64,000 bases of DNA, from positions 28,377-92,376 of the forward strand of contig CALZJF010000006.1 in NCBI GenBank assembly GCA_945787885.1. Direction: 5' to 3'. The stretch's first letter is position 1. Every line of letters starts with the position of its first letter. Shown one piece after another: positions 24,759 to 34,159 of the stretch. The position numbers were made by a program, and so were the translations under genes. Origin of the DNA: an uncultured Bacteroidales bacterium. GTDB taxonomy: Bacteria > Bacteroidota > Bacteroidia > Bacteroidales > Bacteroidaceae. The notes beneath the pieces are model-generated. The model worked only from the letters and a program-made list of their open reading frames with translations, was not told the DNA's origin and searched no databases.

Positions 24759-27452
24759 ATGATACCAACACACATGCAACAGTTTTTCAAGAAATCATGG
24801 CCCGATGCCCTCGTCGTCGCAGGCTTTCTGCTCCTCGGCGTGCTTTATTTCTTCACGCCGCTGAGCCAAGGATTGGTGCTCGGCGGGCACGACACCGTGG
24901 CAGGCATGGGGCAAGGCCATGAGCAGGAGCTCTTCCAGCAGGCAACGGGCGAGACCACGCGCTGGACAAACAGCATCTTTTCAGGCATGCCCACCTATCA
25001 GATTTCGCCATCCTACGGGCCAACGTCGCTCCTGGGCAAGGTGGGCTGGGCCATCGGACTCTTCACGACGGGTCCGTTGCGCTACGTTTTCCTCTATCTC
25101 TTAGGCTTCTATCTGCTGATGCGCAGTCTTTCCGTCCGCCCCGCCCTGAGCGCGTTCGGCAGTGTTGCATGGGCATTCAGCAGCTACTTCTTCATCATCA
25201 TCGCCGCCGGTCATATCTGGAAGGTGAACACGCTGGGCTACATACCCCCCACGATAGCAGGACTCGTGCTCGCCTACCGCGGAAAATACCTCTGGGGATG
25301 CCTCGTCACCGCCCTTTTCACTGCGCTGCAAGTGCTGTCGAACCATATTCAGATGAGCTACTACTTTGCTTTCCTGATGTGCTTCATAGTCGTGGCGTAC
25401 GGCGTGAGCGCGCTGAGGACGGGCGCGCTGAAGCACTGGGGCAAGGCCACGGCAGCCATCATCGTCGGAGGGCTTCTGGGCATCGCTGCCAACCTGCCGA
25501 ACATGTACCACACGTGGGAGTATTCCAAATATTCCATGCGCGGCCCATCGGAACTCACGGCCGGCGCGCAGGATAATGCCCAGCAACGGCCCACCGACGG
25601 ACTGGACCGCGACTACATCACGGCATGGAGCTACGGCGTGGACGAGACGATGACGCTCCTCATCCCTATGTACAAGGGCGGCGGCAGCACGAACCTCTTC
25701 GACCGCCCCGATGTGGAAGACCTGAAAGGCTTTGACGAACTGAACCAGCACTGCGGAGCCCTCTATCAGGCGATGGGCGGACAGGGCAGCTATCTGCCTG
25801 GCACTTCGCAATATTGGGGCGACCAACCCATGACCGTTGGCCCCGTTTATGTGGGAGCCATCATTTGCTTCCTCTTCTTCCTCGGCATCTTCCTCGTGCG
25901 CGGCCCGCTGAAGTGGGCCCTCGCCTGCGCCACCATCCTCTCCCTCCTCTTCTCATGGGGCAGAAACATCATGCCGCTGACGGACTTCTTCATCGACCAT
26001 CTGCCGATGTACAGCAAGTTCCGCACGGTGAGTTCAGCCCTCGTCGTGGCAGAATTTACCATGCCGCTGCTGGCAGCGTTAGGGCTTGCAGAAGTTTTGA
26101 GCCGTCCCGGGCAGCTCCTCACCACGCTCCGCGGCAAGGTGGGACTGGGAGTGAGCTTCCTCCTCACAGGCGGAAGTTGCCTGCTCTTTGCCCTCGTCCC
26201 CTCGCTCGCCGACTGCATCAGCGGGCAGGACATGAACGTCTTGTACCAACTGCGCACGATGGGCGTCCCGGCAGAGTTCACCGACAGCTATCGCAGTGCC
26301 ATCATCGCCGTCCATGAGGGCATACTTTCTCAGAGCGCATGGCGCAGCTTCGCGCTCATCGCCGTCGCCGCACTCGTCGTCGTGACGTTCGCCGTGAAGT
26401 TCCGCGTCGCCGCGCCCTCCCGCTGGACTGCGCTGAGCGTCGTCGCCGTGCTGCTCACGCTGACGCTCATGGACATGTGGGACGTGAACCGCCATTATCT
26501 CAACGACGACAACTTCGAGACGGAGAACGTGCGCTATCAGAACTTCGAGAAGACGCCTGCCGACGAGGTGGTGCTCGCCGACAAGACGCCGGACTACCGC
26601 GTGCTGAACCTCACCGCAGGAAACCCCTTCAACGAATCGACTAACGCCACGGCCTTCTACCATAAGAGCGTGGGCGGATACCATGCTGCCAAGCTGCGCC
26701 GCTATCAAGACCTCATAGACCGCTATCTGAACGCCGAGTCGAACAAAGTCTATCAGGCCGCGCAGCAAGCCTACTTCTCGATGCCCGACAGTGCTACCTA
26801 CGTGAAACTCCTGGCCGGGCGCGTGGATGCCGATGCCGATGAGGCCGCCTGGCAGGCCGCCGATGCCGAACTGACACGCGAGCTGACGGCCGAGGCCATG
26901 CACCTTGACTCCGTGGCCCCCGTGCTCTGCATGCTCAACACACGCTGGATCATCATGGGCCGCCTTCCCCAGACCGCCATCTTCAACCGCTCGGCGAACG
27001 GCAACGGCTGGTTCGTGACTGACCTGCAGTATGTGGAGAATGCCGATGCAGAGCTGTCAGCCCTGCGGACGCTGAATCTTCGCAAAGCCGCCGTGGCCGA
27101 CCGCCGTTTTGAGGCTACCTTGGGCCAGGCCGGGGGCGATGGCCGTGTGGAACTGACGTCGTATCAGCCCAACGAGCTGCACTACAGCGTAGAAAGCCCG
27201 CAAGGCGGAGTGGTGGCACTGAGCGAAATCTACTATCCGGGCTGGACGGCGACGGTAGATGGCAAGCCCGTAGAACTCGGACGCGTGAACTATGTGCTGC
27301 GTGCCCTGCGCGTGGAGGCAGGACGGCACGAAGTGGTGCTGGAGTTCCGTCCTGCTTCCGTGACGGTCACGTCCTCCATTGCCTACGCCAGCATCTTCCT
27401 GCTCTTCGCGGGCTTCGGCTTCGTGATTTTCCGCAGCGTACGGAAGAAATAA
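24759..27452 (+). CDS. YfhO-family polytopic membrane protein (putative glycosyltransferase-like)
   Basis: The protein is 897 residues with about a dozen transmembrane helices, mostly before residue 550, then a soluble part (about 570-860) and a last helix near the end. Features typical of the Bacteroidota YfhO family are HDTVAGMGQGHEQELFQQ near the N-terminus, WTNSIFSGMPTYQ, and YYPGWTATVDGKPV in the late domain. YfhO proteins are GT-C-like and linked to cell-surface glycan or teichoic-acid modification in Gram-positives; the substrate here is unknown. A start at 24774 (MQQFFKKSW) is also possible. Confidence 0.82.
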   Translation: MIPTHMQQFFKKSWPDALVVAGFLLLGVLYFFTPLSQGLVLGGHDTVAGMGQGHEQELFQQATGETTRWTNSIFSGMPTYQISPSYGPTSLLGKVGWAIGLFTTGPLRYVFLYLLGFYLLMRSLSVRPALSAFGSVAWAFSSYFFIIIAAGHIWKVNTLGYIPPTIAGLVLAYRGKYLWGCLVTALFTALQVLSNHIQMSYYFAFLMCFIVVAYGVSALRTGALKHWGKATAAIIVGGLLGIAANLPNMYHTWEYSKYSMRGPSELTAGAQDNAQQRPTDGLDRDYITAWSYGVDETMTLLIPMYKGGGSTNLFDRPDVEDLKGFDELNQHCGALYQAMGGQGSYLPGTSQYWGDQPMTVGPVYVGAIICFLFFLGIFLVRGPLKWALACATILSLLFSWGRNIMPLTDFFIDHLPMYSKFRTVSSALVVAEFTMPLLAALGLAEVLSRPGQLLTTLRGKVGLGVSFLLTGGSCLLFALVPSLADCISGQDMNVLYQLRTMGVPAEFTDSYRSAIIAVHEGILSQSAWRSFALIAVAALVVVTFAVKFRVAAPSRWTALSVVAVLLTLTLMDMWDVNRHYLNDDNFETENVRYQNFEKTPADEVVLADKTPDYRVLNLTAGNPFNESTNATAFYHKSVGGYHAAKLRRYQDLIDRYLNAESNKVYQAAQQAYFSMPDSATYVKLLAGRVDADADEAAWQAADAELTRELTAEAMHLDSVAPVLCMLNTRWIIMGRLPQTAIFNRSANGNGWFVTDLQYVENADAELSALRTLNLRKAAVADRRFEATLGQAGGDGRVELTSYQPNELHYSVESPQGGVVALSEIYYPGWTATVDGKPVELGRVNYVLRALRVEAGRHEVVLEFRPASVTVTSSIAYASIFLLFAGFGFVIFRSVRKK

Positions 27453-27520
27453 GGCTGAAAGATAAGAAAAGAAGTGCCCCGACGCTCCGTCGGGGCACTT
27501 CTTTTCTTATCTTTCAGCCT
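27452..27520. terminator. 33-bp perfect-stem bidirectional terminator
   Basis: The two arms (27452-27484 and 27488-27520) are exactly complementary with a 3-nt loop. The outer part is A-rich on one side and T-rich on the other, so it can end both convergent transcripts. The left arm begins with the last base of the yfhO-like stop codon. Confidence 0.9.
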
Positions 27521-27567
27521 GTTTCTGAGGCGCTCGCAGTCTCCGCCGGATAGAACAGGCCCGGGGG

Positions 27568-30141
27568 CTAAATGCTCTTCTCGTGGCGATGGAGGATATG
27601 GCGCAGGTCGGCCTGCTCGGTGCGGAGGGCTTCGATTTCAACGATGATGGCGGCCTGCTGCTGCTCCAGAGCCTGGGGAGATTCCGACGGGGAGTTGCTG
27701 GCGGGGCAACGCGGGTCGGACTGCAATGCCATATAGCGTTCCTCTGCCATCTTCATGCGTTCCGTCGCCACGATGAGGGCATGGCGACACTCCTCTATAG
27801 TGTGGCGGAGGAGCATCCAATCTCGTGTGTCGGAATAAAGTGCTTTCAGTTCTGCATTCTGAATGGCGCTGTGGGTCAGATTGTAGCGAGCGATGGCATG
27901 ATCGAGCGCAGTGGAGGTCTCGCGCAACTTCTCCTCCTGCTCTTTCCGACAGTTGGCCAGGCATACGAGTTCGCCTTCGAGCGCCGCCAGTGCCGCCTCC
28001 GCCGCATGAAGTTCGTTGTTCGTCGTCTCCAGTGCCTCACGCGCCGTCTGCACAGTCTCATGTAGCATGTTGTGCTGCTCCTGCGGTGTGGTGACGCCGA
28101 AGTCCTTGCGCAGCTGTTCGCGCTTAGACGCCAGGACCTCGCGCAGGCGGTCGCGTTCCTCGCGGTCAGCCTCCACCTTCTGCTTGCGCAGGCGCTGCTG
28201 CCGCTCTGCCGTCTCGACGCGGAGCATGAGCATGTCGTACTGATGCTGGCAGAGGGTCACCTGCTTGTTTGTCTGCGTCCAATCGTTGTAGAGCTCGGCG
28301 AGGTTCTTCATATAGTCGTCGGGAAGTTCGTCGCGCCATCCGCTGAGCGTGACGGTGTCGTCAAGGTCCTTGTAGAGATGCTCCAGCGTGGCGTCGCTCT
28401 CCGTCATGGCCTTTCTGAACATTTCTACGCGCTCATGGACGAGTTGGAGCTCGGTATCGATGTTCCAGTATTGTTGTTGCAGCTCATCAACGCGCTTCTC
28501 CGCCCTCTCCACCTCTCCGCTGACGGAGTAAAGCTGCTTCGTCTGGAACTCATAGACACGGATTTTCTGTTCCAAATCCTTGACGTGGCGGTCTTCCGAG
28601 TCGATAATCATCTCGATGGTAGTGCGTCGCGCCTCGCGATTGACATAGGGCGAGCATCCGGCGAATGAGGCATCGAGCTTTTCGAATCGTTTCCACTCCT
28701 CCACGAGAGCTTGCTGCGCCTCCATCATGCGCTGCAACATCAGGCGTTCAGCCTCAAGATGCCCTGCGAAGAGCTGTGCTTCTGCCGCCACCTCGCTGCT
28801 CGCCGCTCGCTGCGCATTGTAGGCATCGCGGGCTTCGAGGTAGTTTTTCTCGAGCTGCGTCTGCGTTTCGCCCAGTTCCTGCTCCACCTCCGTATGGTAA
28901 GGATGGTGTGCGCTGCCGCAGACAGGGCAGGGCACCCCCTCTTTCAGCCCTTCGCGGAGCTTCCGCGTCTGTTCGATTTGCAGGAGGATATACGCCTTGT
29001 TCAGCCGGAGATAGCGTTCTTCGAGCCGTCGCGTGTCGCGGTCAGCCACGTCAGCCTCCGCGCAGCGCTGCTCATATTGCCGCGTGAGGCGTTCGATAGT
29101 GGCGCGCTGCGTTTCGATGCCGCTGTAGCCCTCCATGATATTCTTCCATGCCGCGCGCGCCGATAGGAGCTGCACGCAGCGGTTCTGGTGTTCGGCATAG
29201 CTGTTGTAGAGGCGTGCGCTGTCCACCTCGTCGATTGTCTTTTCCAGTACTCGGAGGTCAGCGCGCAAGGCTTTCAGGCGTTCGTGCGCCGTCTGAAATT
29301 CCTTCTTGAGCCGCTCGTGCTGCAGCGTCACCTCATTCTGCCGCAGATTGTTCGCCGTGAAGTTCTGATGCAGCAGCTCGTTTGCCTTCGCCTCCGTGTT
29401 GTAGAGCTGGAGCTTGTCTTTGACGGCGTGGAAATGTTCGAAGAGGAGCTGATGTACATCGAGTGTCTGCTTCTTGAGTTTGAGAGCTTCGAGGCGTTTC
29501 TTCTCCTGTTCCGCCTCATTGCCTCTGGAGCGCAGGTCGGCCTCCGCCTCTGCCGCCATCCTGATGCTCTCGGCCAGAGCGTCCTCCATGTTGATAAGGT
29601 CGGCAGTGAGTTGCTGGATTTCGCCGTTCAGGATGAGTCCGGCGACGATGGTCTCCTGCTGCCGCGCCTGCTGTGCCTCAGAATCGCTCAGGCGTTCCTG
29701 TGCGATGCAGCACCGTTTCTTCAGGTCGGCAGCCCGATGCCGCGCCTCTTCGATACGCTGCGCAAGGGCATTCTCCTGCGCCTGTATGGAAGCGATGACG
29801 TTGCGGCGTTCGCCGATGCGCTCGTAGAGCGGCCGAAGCTCCTGCACATTGTCAGAGAGTTCGAGCCGCATCTCCTCGCCCCTCAGGGCGAGATATTGTT
29901 TGTTCACCTGCCCATGGTGGTGCGTGGCATCCTCCAGAAGTTCCGTAGCCTTCTGGTTCTCCTTGTACCATTCGAGCATTCCGTTGACGGTCTGCAACCT
30001 CTGCCGGCAGTTGGCGATGCAGACCGCCACATGGTGTTCGCGTTCGCGCGCCGTCTTGAGGTCAGCATCGCTGAGCTGCGGCGATGCAGCTGCATCCTGG
30101 CGCGCCATGAGGTCTGCGGTGATAGGACTGTTCTGTTGCAT
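27568..30141 (-). CDS. Zinc-hook coiled-coil protein, SbcC/Rad50-like without ATPase head
   Basis: The protein is 857 residues of almost unbroken coiled coil. A canonical SbcC/Rad50 zinc hook sits in the middle: EGVPCPVCGSAHHP, Cys 405 and 408, with about 400 residues before and 445 after. SbcC has an N-terminal Walker A lobe and a C-terminal lobe with the LSGG signature and Walker B; neither motif is present. There is no room for them: nrdG ends 15 bp upstream and the terminator begins 47 bp downstream. It is therefore either a decayed SbcC or a distinct headless structural protein dimerising through zinc. The frame is clean and long, which favours function. It is probably co-transcribed with nrdG. 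Confidence 0.8.
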   Translation of the reverse strand: MQQNSPITADLMARQDAAASPQLSDADLKTAREREHHVAVCIANCRQRLQTVNGMLEWYKENQKATELLEDATHHHGQVNKQYLALRGEEMRLELSDNVQELRPLYERIGERRNVIASIQAQENALAQRIEEARHRAADLKKRCCIAQERLSDSEAQQARQQETIVAGLILNGEIQQLTADLINMEDALAESIRMAAEAEADLRSRGNEAEQEKKRLEALKLKKQTLDVHQLLFEHFHAVKDKLQLYNTEAKANELLHQNFTANNLRQNEVTLQHERLKKEFQTAHERLKALRADLRVLEKTIDEVDSARLYNSYAEHQNRCVQLLSARAAWKNIMEGYSGIETQRATIERLTRQYEQRCAEADVADRDTRRLEERYLRLNKAYILLQIEQTRKLREGLKEGVPCPVCGSAHHPYHTEVEQELGETQTQLEKNYLEARDAYNAQRAASSEVAAEAQLFAGHLEAERLMLQRMMEAQQALVEEWKRFEKLDASFAGCSPYVNREARRTTIEMIIDSEDRHVKDLEQKIRVYEFQTKQLYSVSGEVERAEKRVDELQQQYWNIDTELQLVHERVEMFRKAMTESDATLEHLYKDLDDTVTLSGWRDELPDDYMKNLAELYNDWTQTNKQVTLCQHQYDMLMLRVETAERQQRLRKQKVEADREERDRLREVLASKREQLRKDFGVTTPQEQHNMLHETVQTAREALETTNNELHAAEAALAALEGELVCLANCRKEQEEKLRETSTALDHAIARYNLTHSAIQNAELKALYSDTRDWMLLRHTIEECRHALIVATERMKMAEERYMALQSDPRCPASNSPSESPQALEQQQAAIIVEIEALRTEQADLRHILHRHEKSI

Positions 30142-30156
30142 GATTTTTCAGGTTTG

Positions 30157-30645
30157 CTATAGCGTGCTTTTAAGGCCTTTCTTCCAGAATCTCTCCGTGA
30201 TGTCCAGCCGTGAGCCGTCGGGGAGGCAGCGATACATGCGCTGATTCGTAGAAGGCGATGAGAGCGGCCCGCACTCCTCACGCCAAGGGCCAATCTTCAC
30301 ATAGTCCGGGGCGGGATAGTCATCGAAGCAGCGCGGCAGGGAGGCGTGGCCGGAGTACCATCCCGTGCGGATGCCCGGCATGGCGCGCCGCAGTTCGCTC
30401 AGGATGAGCAGTACGCTCTCCGGGTCGTTGTCGCCGCCCATGAGCGCGACGCACGTGATTTCGCCCGCGTATGCCTCTGCCATGGCGCGCAGTCGCGAAA
30501 GACTGAGGCGTTCGCCCTCGTCGCCCCAGAGATACATGCTGTGGCAGCCGGGGCAGGCGTTGGGGCATTGTGAAAGATTGACGGCGAGCGTCACCTCGTC
30601 GGGAAATTCCTGAAAGACAATATCGTGGTTTACGTATTTCAGCAT
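30157..30645 (-). CDS. nrdG: Anaerobic ribonucleotide reductase activating protein NrdG
   Basis: The protein is 162 residues from the ATG at 30645. It is a radical-SAM enzyme that puts the glycyl radical on NrdD. The CX3CX2C cluster motif is SQCPNACPGCHS (about residues 25-36), followed by the SAM-site GGDNDPE and DYVKIGPW. It has its own TAACTTTG box (30679-30686) and is separated from nrdD upstream by a terminator, so it can be expressed independently of nrdD. Confidence 0.93.
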   Translation of the reverse strand: MLKYVNHDIVFQEFPDEVTLAVNLSQCPNACPGCHSMYLWGDEGERLSLSRLRAMAEAYAGEITCVALMGGDNDPESVLLILSELRRAMPGIRTGWYSGHASLPRCFDDYPAPDYVKIGPWREECGPLSSPSTNQRMYRCLPDGSRLDITERFWKKGLKSTL

Positions 30646-30678
30646 TCTGTAAGATAAAGAAAATAGGGAAAACTCGCA

Positions 30679-30686
30679 CAAAGTTA
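30679..30686 (-). promoter_or_regulatory. -7 box TAACTTTG for nrdG
   Basis: Matches TAnnTTTG on the minus strand, 34 bp before the nrdG start codon and after the nrdD terminator. Confidence 0.55.
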
Positions 30687-30752
30687 CGACAAGCCCTGCG
30701 CTTCTGCAACATTCCGCGGCGAAAAGTCGTCATCCCGCGTGGCAGAAGTGGC

Positions 30753-30798
30753 AAAAAGCGGGAGGATATTGGCCGTCTGATGGTCAATATTCTCCCGC
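30753..30798 (-). terminator. Terminator of nrdD
   Basis: Stem from GCGGGAG-ATATTG arms (about 30758-30772 with 30784-30798, one mismatch) followed on the minus strand by five T. It lies between nrdD and nrdG. Confidence 0.8.
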
Positions 30799-30837
30799 TC
30801 TTTCGTGGGGGACGATGCCGTTCCGGGTGGCTCGCGG

Positions 30838-32934
30838 TTATCCTGCGGCGTGGGCGTAATAGCGGCGAGCAGCCTCCTTCTGACGGTCGAGCGAGAAGTT
30901 GCTCACGCGCTTGAGATAGCCGATGATGCGCGTCAGATAGTCGAGGTCTTCAGCACCGCACTTCGGGCACTTCTTCAGATACTGCTTCGTGATGTGTCCG
31001 CACTGGTTGCAGAGCGTGTTGGGGATGTTGAAGGTGAAATAGTTGCATCCCTCCTTGGCAGCGATGCGCAGGAGCTGTGCATACTGCGCCTTCGAGAGGT
31101 GCTCGTCGAGATTCATGTGCAGCGCAGAGCCGCCCGTGAGGTGTTCGATGTATTTGCGCCCGTGGAGGCGGAACTTCTCGATGGGATCGACGTTCGTGTC
31201 CTCCACGACGTAGAAGTAGCTGTTGTAGCAGTCGCGCGGCACGTAGTAGCCGTCCTCGCGGTCCCAGCGCGCATGCTTCACGCCGACATTCTCGGCAGGA
31301 ATCATCTCGCAGTTGAAGAGGAGCTTCTTCGAGCGATAGAGCTTGTTGTACTTCTCCACGGCGCCGAGGATGTTCTGCACGAACTGCGCATACTCCTCAT
31401 TGTCGCTGATGGTGAGCCCCAGGCTTTCAGCCGCCTCTACGATGCCATTGACGCCGACAGTGAGATATTGGCGCGTGATGTCGATGTAGCCCGCATCGAA
31501 GAGTGGCAGGAGGCCCTTGCGGCGCAGCTCGTCGAGGTTTTCGTTGTAGGCCATCTGCACCTTGTGTACGAGGTCGATGATATCCTCAAGGTATTCCACG
31601 TAATTCTTGCCCTCGCGCGTGGCCTGCTGCACGCAGCGGTTGATGTTGATGGTGAGCACGCTCTTCGACCCCGTGCTCACGCCGCCCGCTCCGAGAGTGT
31701 ATGAGAATCCGTTGTCTTGAATTTCATTGCGGAGGCGGCAGCAGCTGGCCAGGGAGTCGGCATTGTCGCTCATATAGGTGAAGAAGCTGTGGCCCGCGGC
31801 ATACATCTCCGCCGTCCAGTCGCCATACTCCTTGTCCTTGCACTCATTGTTCTCCGTGAGGAGGGCCATCGTCTCGACGGGGAACGTGAGCACCGTCTTC
31901 GTTCGCTCAGCGTTGAACCACGTCATGAAGCGTTTCTGCAGCCAGTTGAGGCCGTCCCAGTCAGGCTGCGAGCCGTCGGGGAAGTAGAAATTGCCGAAGA
32001 TGCTCTGGAAATAGTAGCGGTCGTAGTAGGAAATGTTCCAGAACACGCTCTGGAAGTTCCTTGCGCCCGTGGGCTGATTGATGGAATAGACGATTTGCTC
32101 GAAGCAGTCGGTGATGACCTTGTCGATGGTGCGCTTTCTGAGTGAGAGGTCGGCCTGCTGGTCAGCACGCTGCCAATAGTCGAGGCCATACTCCTTGCCG
32201 AGGAAGTAGTTCATGTACATGAGGAACTCCGGCGTGGCGCACGCGCCGCTGAGCATGGAGCTGACGATGAAGACCATATTGACGAATCCTCCGCAGAAGC
32301 TCTTCAGGTTCGTCGGGGCGGTGCTGTTGCCGCCAATGCTCTTGGTGCCCTCGTTGAGCCAAGGGTACATGGTGATGCTGGCGCAATAGTTGGCGAGCGA
32401 GGTCTCGTCGTTCTTGTAGATGAAGTGATTGTTGAGCAGGTATAGGTAGCGCTCAGCCGTCTCGCGTCCGTACATCTTCTTGATGCGGTCGCAGAGGAGG
32501 CGGCGGTTGAGGCGGATGAAGTCGCCCTTTGGAATCTCGCCGATGAGCGTGGCGAGGTTCTTGTTTTCCACATTGGCGTTGGAGTCGAACTTAGAGCCCG
32601 TGGCAGCATTGTTGGCATTGCAATAGTCCGTCAGGAACTGCAGCTTGGCGGCCGTCTCGCGGTCTTCGCTGTGCTGATGGCGATAGACGATGAAGGCCTT
32701 GGCAGCCTTGTAGTGGCGCTCTGCCATCAGTGCCACTTCCACCTGATTCTGGATGTCCTCGACGCTCATGCGGTTGCAGAACTTGAGGTGGCTGATGATT
32801 TCCTGCAGCTGTGTGGATTGCAGGTTGTCGCCGACGGCGGCGCAGGCTTTGATGATGGCGCTCTTTATCTTGTCGAGGGAGAAAGGCTCGGTGGAGCCGT
32901 CGCGCTTGGTGATGATGAAGTTCTCGGTGCTCAT
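30838..32934 (-). CDS. nrdD: Anaerobic ribonucleoside-triphosphate reductase NrdD (class III)
   Basis: The protein is 698 residues from the ATG at 32934. The longer in-frame extension lacks an ATP-cone start and is rejected. An N-terminal ATP-cone (FIITKRDGSTEPFSLDKIKSAI, about residues 5-95) gives allosteric control. The catalytic domain contains TFNIPNTLCNQCGHI. The C-terminus has the zinc ribbon (CNQCGH...CPKCGAED) and the glycyl-radical loop LTRIIGYLKRV. It makes dNTPs from NTPs under anaerobic conditions, using NrdG for activation, and marks an anaerobic lifestyle. A TAATTTTG promoter box is at 33037-33044. Confidence 0.95.
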   Translation of the reverse strand: MSTENFIITKRDGSTEPFSLDKIKSAIIKACAAVGDNLQSTQLQEIISHLKFCNRMSVEDIQNQVEVALMAERHYKAAKAFIVYRHQHSEDRETAAKLQFLTDYCNANNAATGSKFDSNANVENKNLATLIGEIPKGDFIRLNRRLLCDRIKKMYGRETAERYLYLLNNHFIYKNDETSLANYCASITMYPWLNEGTKSIGGNSTAPTNLKSFCGGFVNMVFIVSSMLSGACATPEFLMYMNYFLGKEYGLDYWQRADQQADLSLRKRTIDKVITDCFEQIVYSINQPTGARNFQSVFWNISYYDRYYFQSIFGNFYFPDGSQPDWDGLNWLQKRFMTWFNAERTKTVLTFPVETMALLTENNECKDKEYGDWTAEMYAAGHSFFTYMSDNADSLASCCRLRNEIQDNGFSYTLGAGGVSTGSKSVLTININRCVQQATREGKNYVEYLEDIIDLVHKVQMAYNENLDELRRKGLLPLFDAGYIDITRQYLTVGVNGIVEAAESLGLTISDNEEYAQFVQNILGAVEKYNKLYRSKKLLFNCEMIPAENVGVKHARWDREDGYYVPRDCYNSYFYVVEDTNVDPIEKFRLHGRKYIEHLTGGSALHMNLDEHLSKAQYAQLLRIAAKEGCNYFTFNIPNTLCNQCGHITKQYLKKCPKCGAEDLDYLTRIIGYLKRVSNFSLDRQKEAARRYYAHAAG

Positions 32935-33036
32935 GGGGTTCCTATGGGTGCGTAAGGGAGTGGGGGTGAATAGAGGGGATGTCTGAAGGGCGCAGGCATG
33001 ACGTTTCAGCGTCGGCCCGCAGCGTTGTTTCGGGTG

Positions 33037-33044
33037 CAAAATTA
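33037..33044 (-). promoter_or_regulatory. -7 box TAATTTTG for nrdD
   Basis: Matches TAnnTTTG on the minus strand, about 100 bp before the nrdD start codon. Confidence 0.5.
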
Positions 33045-33448
33045 CGAACCGAAATTTAGACTGGGAAATTTCTGCCAAACAATTTCAGACAGCCATACGC
33101 AAAACATTTTTCATAGCCAAAAATATCGGATGGAATTTTCTGAAATTTATGTTTTGGTAAACTTTTGCTCTATCATGAAAAGGCTAAACTTCTGACAAAT
33201 AATGATATAACACTGAGAAACGGTAAACTTTTGCATTTTCTGAGCCTGTTTTGCTCGCTGTTTTGAAAACTTTTCTTTTTAGTTCGGGTTTCGGGGAAGG
33301 GAGGAAAAACCGTGGCGCAAAGCCTCGGAGAAGCGGCTGCGAGAGGGGGAGCTTGGCAGAGCCCAGTGGGGCGGAGCGGGCGCACGCGGCGTGGCGGCAG
33401 TTCCCCCGAGTCGATGCCGCTGCTGCGCCAGAGGTTGGAGCCTCCCGT

Positions 33449-33558
33449 CATGCTGCTTTCGGCTCCCCAGTGGTCATTTTCCACCCCAATAGTGATTGCT
33501 TTCGCCCCTCAAAATGGCCACATTGCCCCCTCAAAGTCGCCACATGGAAGCAAAAGCT
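33449..33558. repeat. Phased 22-bp intergenic array D (4-5 units)
   Basis: Units start at 33471, 33493, 33515 and 33537, exactly 22 bp apart, with a weaker one at 33449. They follow TGGTCATTTT/TGGCCACATT, then CCCC, then CAAAA. This is the cleanest array, and it fills part of the 1.2-kb gap between nrdD and the CotH-like gene, where I see no gene. Confidence 0.8.
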
Positions 33559-33570
33559 GAGGCAGAAAAT

Positions 33571-33770
33571 GCCAGGCCCTCCGTCGTCGCCGTTCTCTCA
33601 TGATGGCAGGCCGCTTCCCCGTCGCTGTTCTTGGAAATGCCAGGCCCTGCGCCGTCGCTGTTCCTCATGAAAGCAGGCCGCTTCGCCGTCGCCGTTCTTG
33701 GAAATGCCAGGCCCTGCGCCGTCGTCGTTCTCTCATGATGGCAGGCCGCTTCTCCGTCGCTGTTCTCTCA
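33571..33770. repeat. 68-bp tandem repeat, three copies
   Basis: Units beginning GCCAGGCCCT start at 33571, 33639 and 33706 (68 and 67 bp). Each unit is itself a doubled 33-bp half (GCCAGGCCCTGCGCCGTCG and GCAGGCCGCTTCGCCGTCG). The last unit ends in the palindrome at 33765. Confidence 0.8.
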
Positions 33771-33785
33771 GTCGGCGACTGAGAG
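33765..33785. repeat. Palindrome CTCTCAGTCG-N-CGACTGAGAG, copy
   Basis: 10-bp perfect arms around one base. Identical arms occur at 41436-41456 and 63086-63106, and a shorter form at 929-949. All are intergenic, three of the four close to a 22-bp array. Confidence 0.8.
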
Positions 33786-33859
33786 CCATAAATCTCCCCC
33801 TTCCAGCTGCATCCAAAGATAAAACGCGGCGCGATGCCCCACTTATTCAGAAAAAATCG

Positions 33860-33867
33860 TAATTTTG
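33860..33867 (+). promoter_or_regulatory. -7 box TAATTTTG upstream of fold-back copy 2 and the CotH-like gene
   Basis: Plus-strand TAnnTTTG match. If used, the transcript would carry the whole fold-back element in its leader before the CotH-like start at 34160. Confidence 0.45.
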
Positions 33868-33893
33868 CGCCGTCGGCGTTCTGCCCTTCCTCG

Positions 33894-33926
33894 CGTGCGT
33901 GCGCGTGTGTGTATGCGCGCGTATAT
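33894..33926. repeat. Alternating purine-pyrimidine tract before fold-back copy 2
   Basis: A (GC/GT/AT) alternating run lies immediately upstream of the element, as a similar tract lies beside copy 1. Confidence 0.5.
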
Positions 33927-33928
33927 TA

Positions 33929-34121
33929 TAGGTAGGTTCTATAAATTAGCTTGTGATGTATTTGCGACTATCGTGCCGTAGGTTTTTGTTTTTCATGAGG
34001 GAGCGTAGCGGGCTACGTGACTGAATGAAAGACAAAAAGATACGGTGCGAGAGGCGTGAAGACATCCAAGTAAAACAGAAGCACTGCCTTACATTGAAAA
34101 CTAATTTATAGAACCTACCTA
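33929..34121 (+). mobile_element. 193-bp fold-back element, copy 2
   Basis: Same 14-bp inverted ends and same length as copy 1, opposite orientation. It ends 38 bp before the CotH-like start codon and is in the same sense as that gene. Confidence 0.85.
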
Positions 34122-34159
34122 ATAGGAGTGGCGGGAGGCAGCGCCCAAAAAAAATCCTT

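Noticed and set aside
33449-33558. CRISPR array
   Set aside because: Units of 22 bp are continuous with no spacer of separate origin and no cas genes are in the window.
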